Source: Deltaproteobacteria bacterium (GTDB lineage: Bacteria > Desulfobacterota > DSM-4660 > Desulfatiglandales > HGW-15). From it: 5,553 bases of DNA. Shown in pieces: positions 5,128 through 5,553 of this stretch; the stretch's first letter is position 1; every line of letters begins with the position of its first letter. The notes below the pieces were generated by a model. It was not told where the DNA came from. It saw only the letters and a program-made list of their open reading frames with translations, and searched no databases. Where the stretch lies: positions 312,360 to 317,912 of the forward strand of contig CP070840.1 of NCBI GenBank assembly GCA_020342025.1. Reading direction: 5' to 3'. Position numbers and translations under genes: made by a program.

Positions 5128-5553
5128 CTACTTTTTTTTCCATCGTTGCACGAGATAGGGTTTGGTCATTTCAAAGGTCATGCAATCCTCTTCAATGGCG
5201 TCTTCTGCCTGGCGCGTAGACATCCGTTTAGTCCTCTTTACGAATGAGAAAGTTCTTCCAAAATAGAGGGGAATAAGGGAGTCCATCATCAGATCCAAGT
5301 CACATAAAGCGTCTCGGTATCCTATGGTTAAGTCATACAGTATCCTTGCCCATAGATCAGTTGGGAAGGTAAATACCCTGTCCTTCATATCTTTTATCTC
5401 TAAGAGCTTCTTGTATACATCCTTAGAGAGCACTTGCTCCCATACTTCCGTATACTGGTCGAAGCCGCTATGAAATTTTTCGAGAAGCTTTTCAGTATCC
5501 ACCTCCACTTTTGGAGGCATCTCCACCTCACCGAGACCAAACCCATAAATGGA
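5128..5553 (-). CDS. C-terminal part of a probable glycosyltransferase (5' end outside window)
   Basis: The minus-strand frame is open from the window edge (5553) to a TAG at 5130-5128, giving 141 residues. A GTG at 5526 and an ATG at 5520 occur in frame, but the upstream residues SIYGFGLGEVEMPPK read as continuous protein, so the true start lies beyond the window. The segment is mostly helical and charged: VEVDTEKLLEKFHSGFDQY, VWEQVLS, then FPTDLWARILYDLTIGYRDA, LDLMMDSLIPLYFGRTFSFV, RMSTRQAEDAIEEDC and TKPYLVQRW, ending in three lysines. The pattern of 'FP-LW-RILYD--+-YR', 'DSLIPLYFGRT-SFV' and 'KPYL--RW' matches my memory of the C-terminal region of proteins annotated as glucosyl-3-phosphoglycerate-synthase or mannosylglycerate-synthase-like glycosyltransferases (GT81/GT2-like), which make compatible solutes or glycan precursors. 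The catalytic GT-A domain and DxD motif would lie outside the window, so the function is tentative while the coding call is firm. Confidence 0.6.
   Translation of the reverse strand, partial: SIYGFGLGEVEMPPKVEVDTEKLLEKFHSGFDQYTEVWEQVLSKDVYKKLLEIKDMKDRVFTFPTDLWARILYDLTIGYRDALCDLDLMMDSLIPLYFGRTFSFVKRTKRMSTRQAEDAIEEDCMTFEMTKPYLVQRWKKK

Overview
The window most likely comes from an anaerobic bacterium of the Desulfobacterota (deltaproteobacterial) type. This rests on one DUF3786 protein, a family I associate mainly with strict anaerobes, and on dispersed intergenic repeats of a kind I recall from that group. It is an inference from memory, and no rRNA or other phylogenetic marker is present. Nothing points to a phage, plasmid or insertion sequence.

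Layout from left to right. The 3' end of a plus-strand gene (2-232) may be the tail of a SAM-dependent methyltransferase. It meets head-on, with a 4-nt gap, a minus-strand GMC-family flavin oxidoreductase (237-1832). Next on the minus strand are a WbqC-family protein (1938-2624), a DUF3786 protein (2732-3343) and a YibQ-type divergent polysaccharide deacetylase with a Tat-like signal (3622-4395). The stretch 4396-5127 (about 730 bp) has no convincing gene but contains several strong inverted repeats. The window ends inside a minus-strand gene (5128-5553, 5' end outside) that resembles the C-terminal part of a glucosyl-3-phosphoglycerate-synthase-like glycosyltransferase.

All four complete genes lie on the minus strand. 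They are separated by 105 to 278 bp, and at least the GMC gene has its own recognisable promoter, so this is probably a set of single-gene units, not one operon. Three gene assignments (WbqC, polysaccharide deacetylase, glycosyltransferase) loosely suggest cell-envelope or glycan metabolism. No shared pathway can be demonstrated.

The spacers carry different repeat families: 9-bp near-tandem repeats before wbqC, and two palindromic repeat units before the DUF3786 gene. The part most worth a second look is 4896-5082. On the plus strand it can form a 26-position stem with 25 pairs. Its arms have perfect alternative partners, and one alternative places a hairpin just before a run of seven T. That architecture resembles an attenuator or a small regulatory RNA, but no plus-strand gene follows it within the window.
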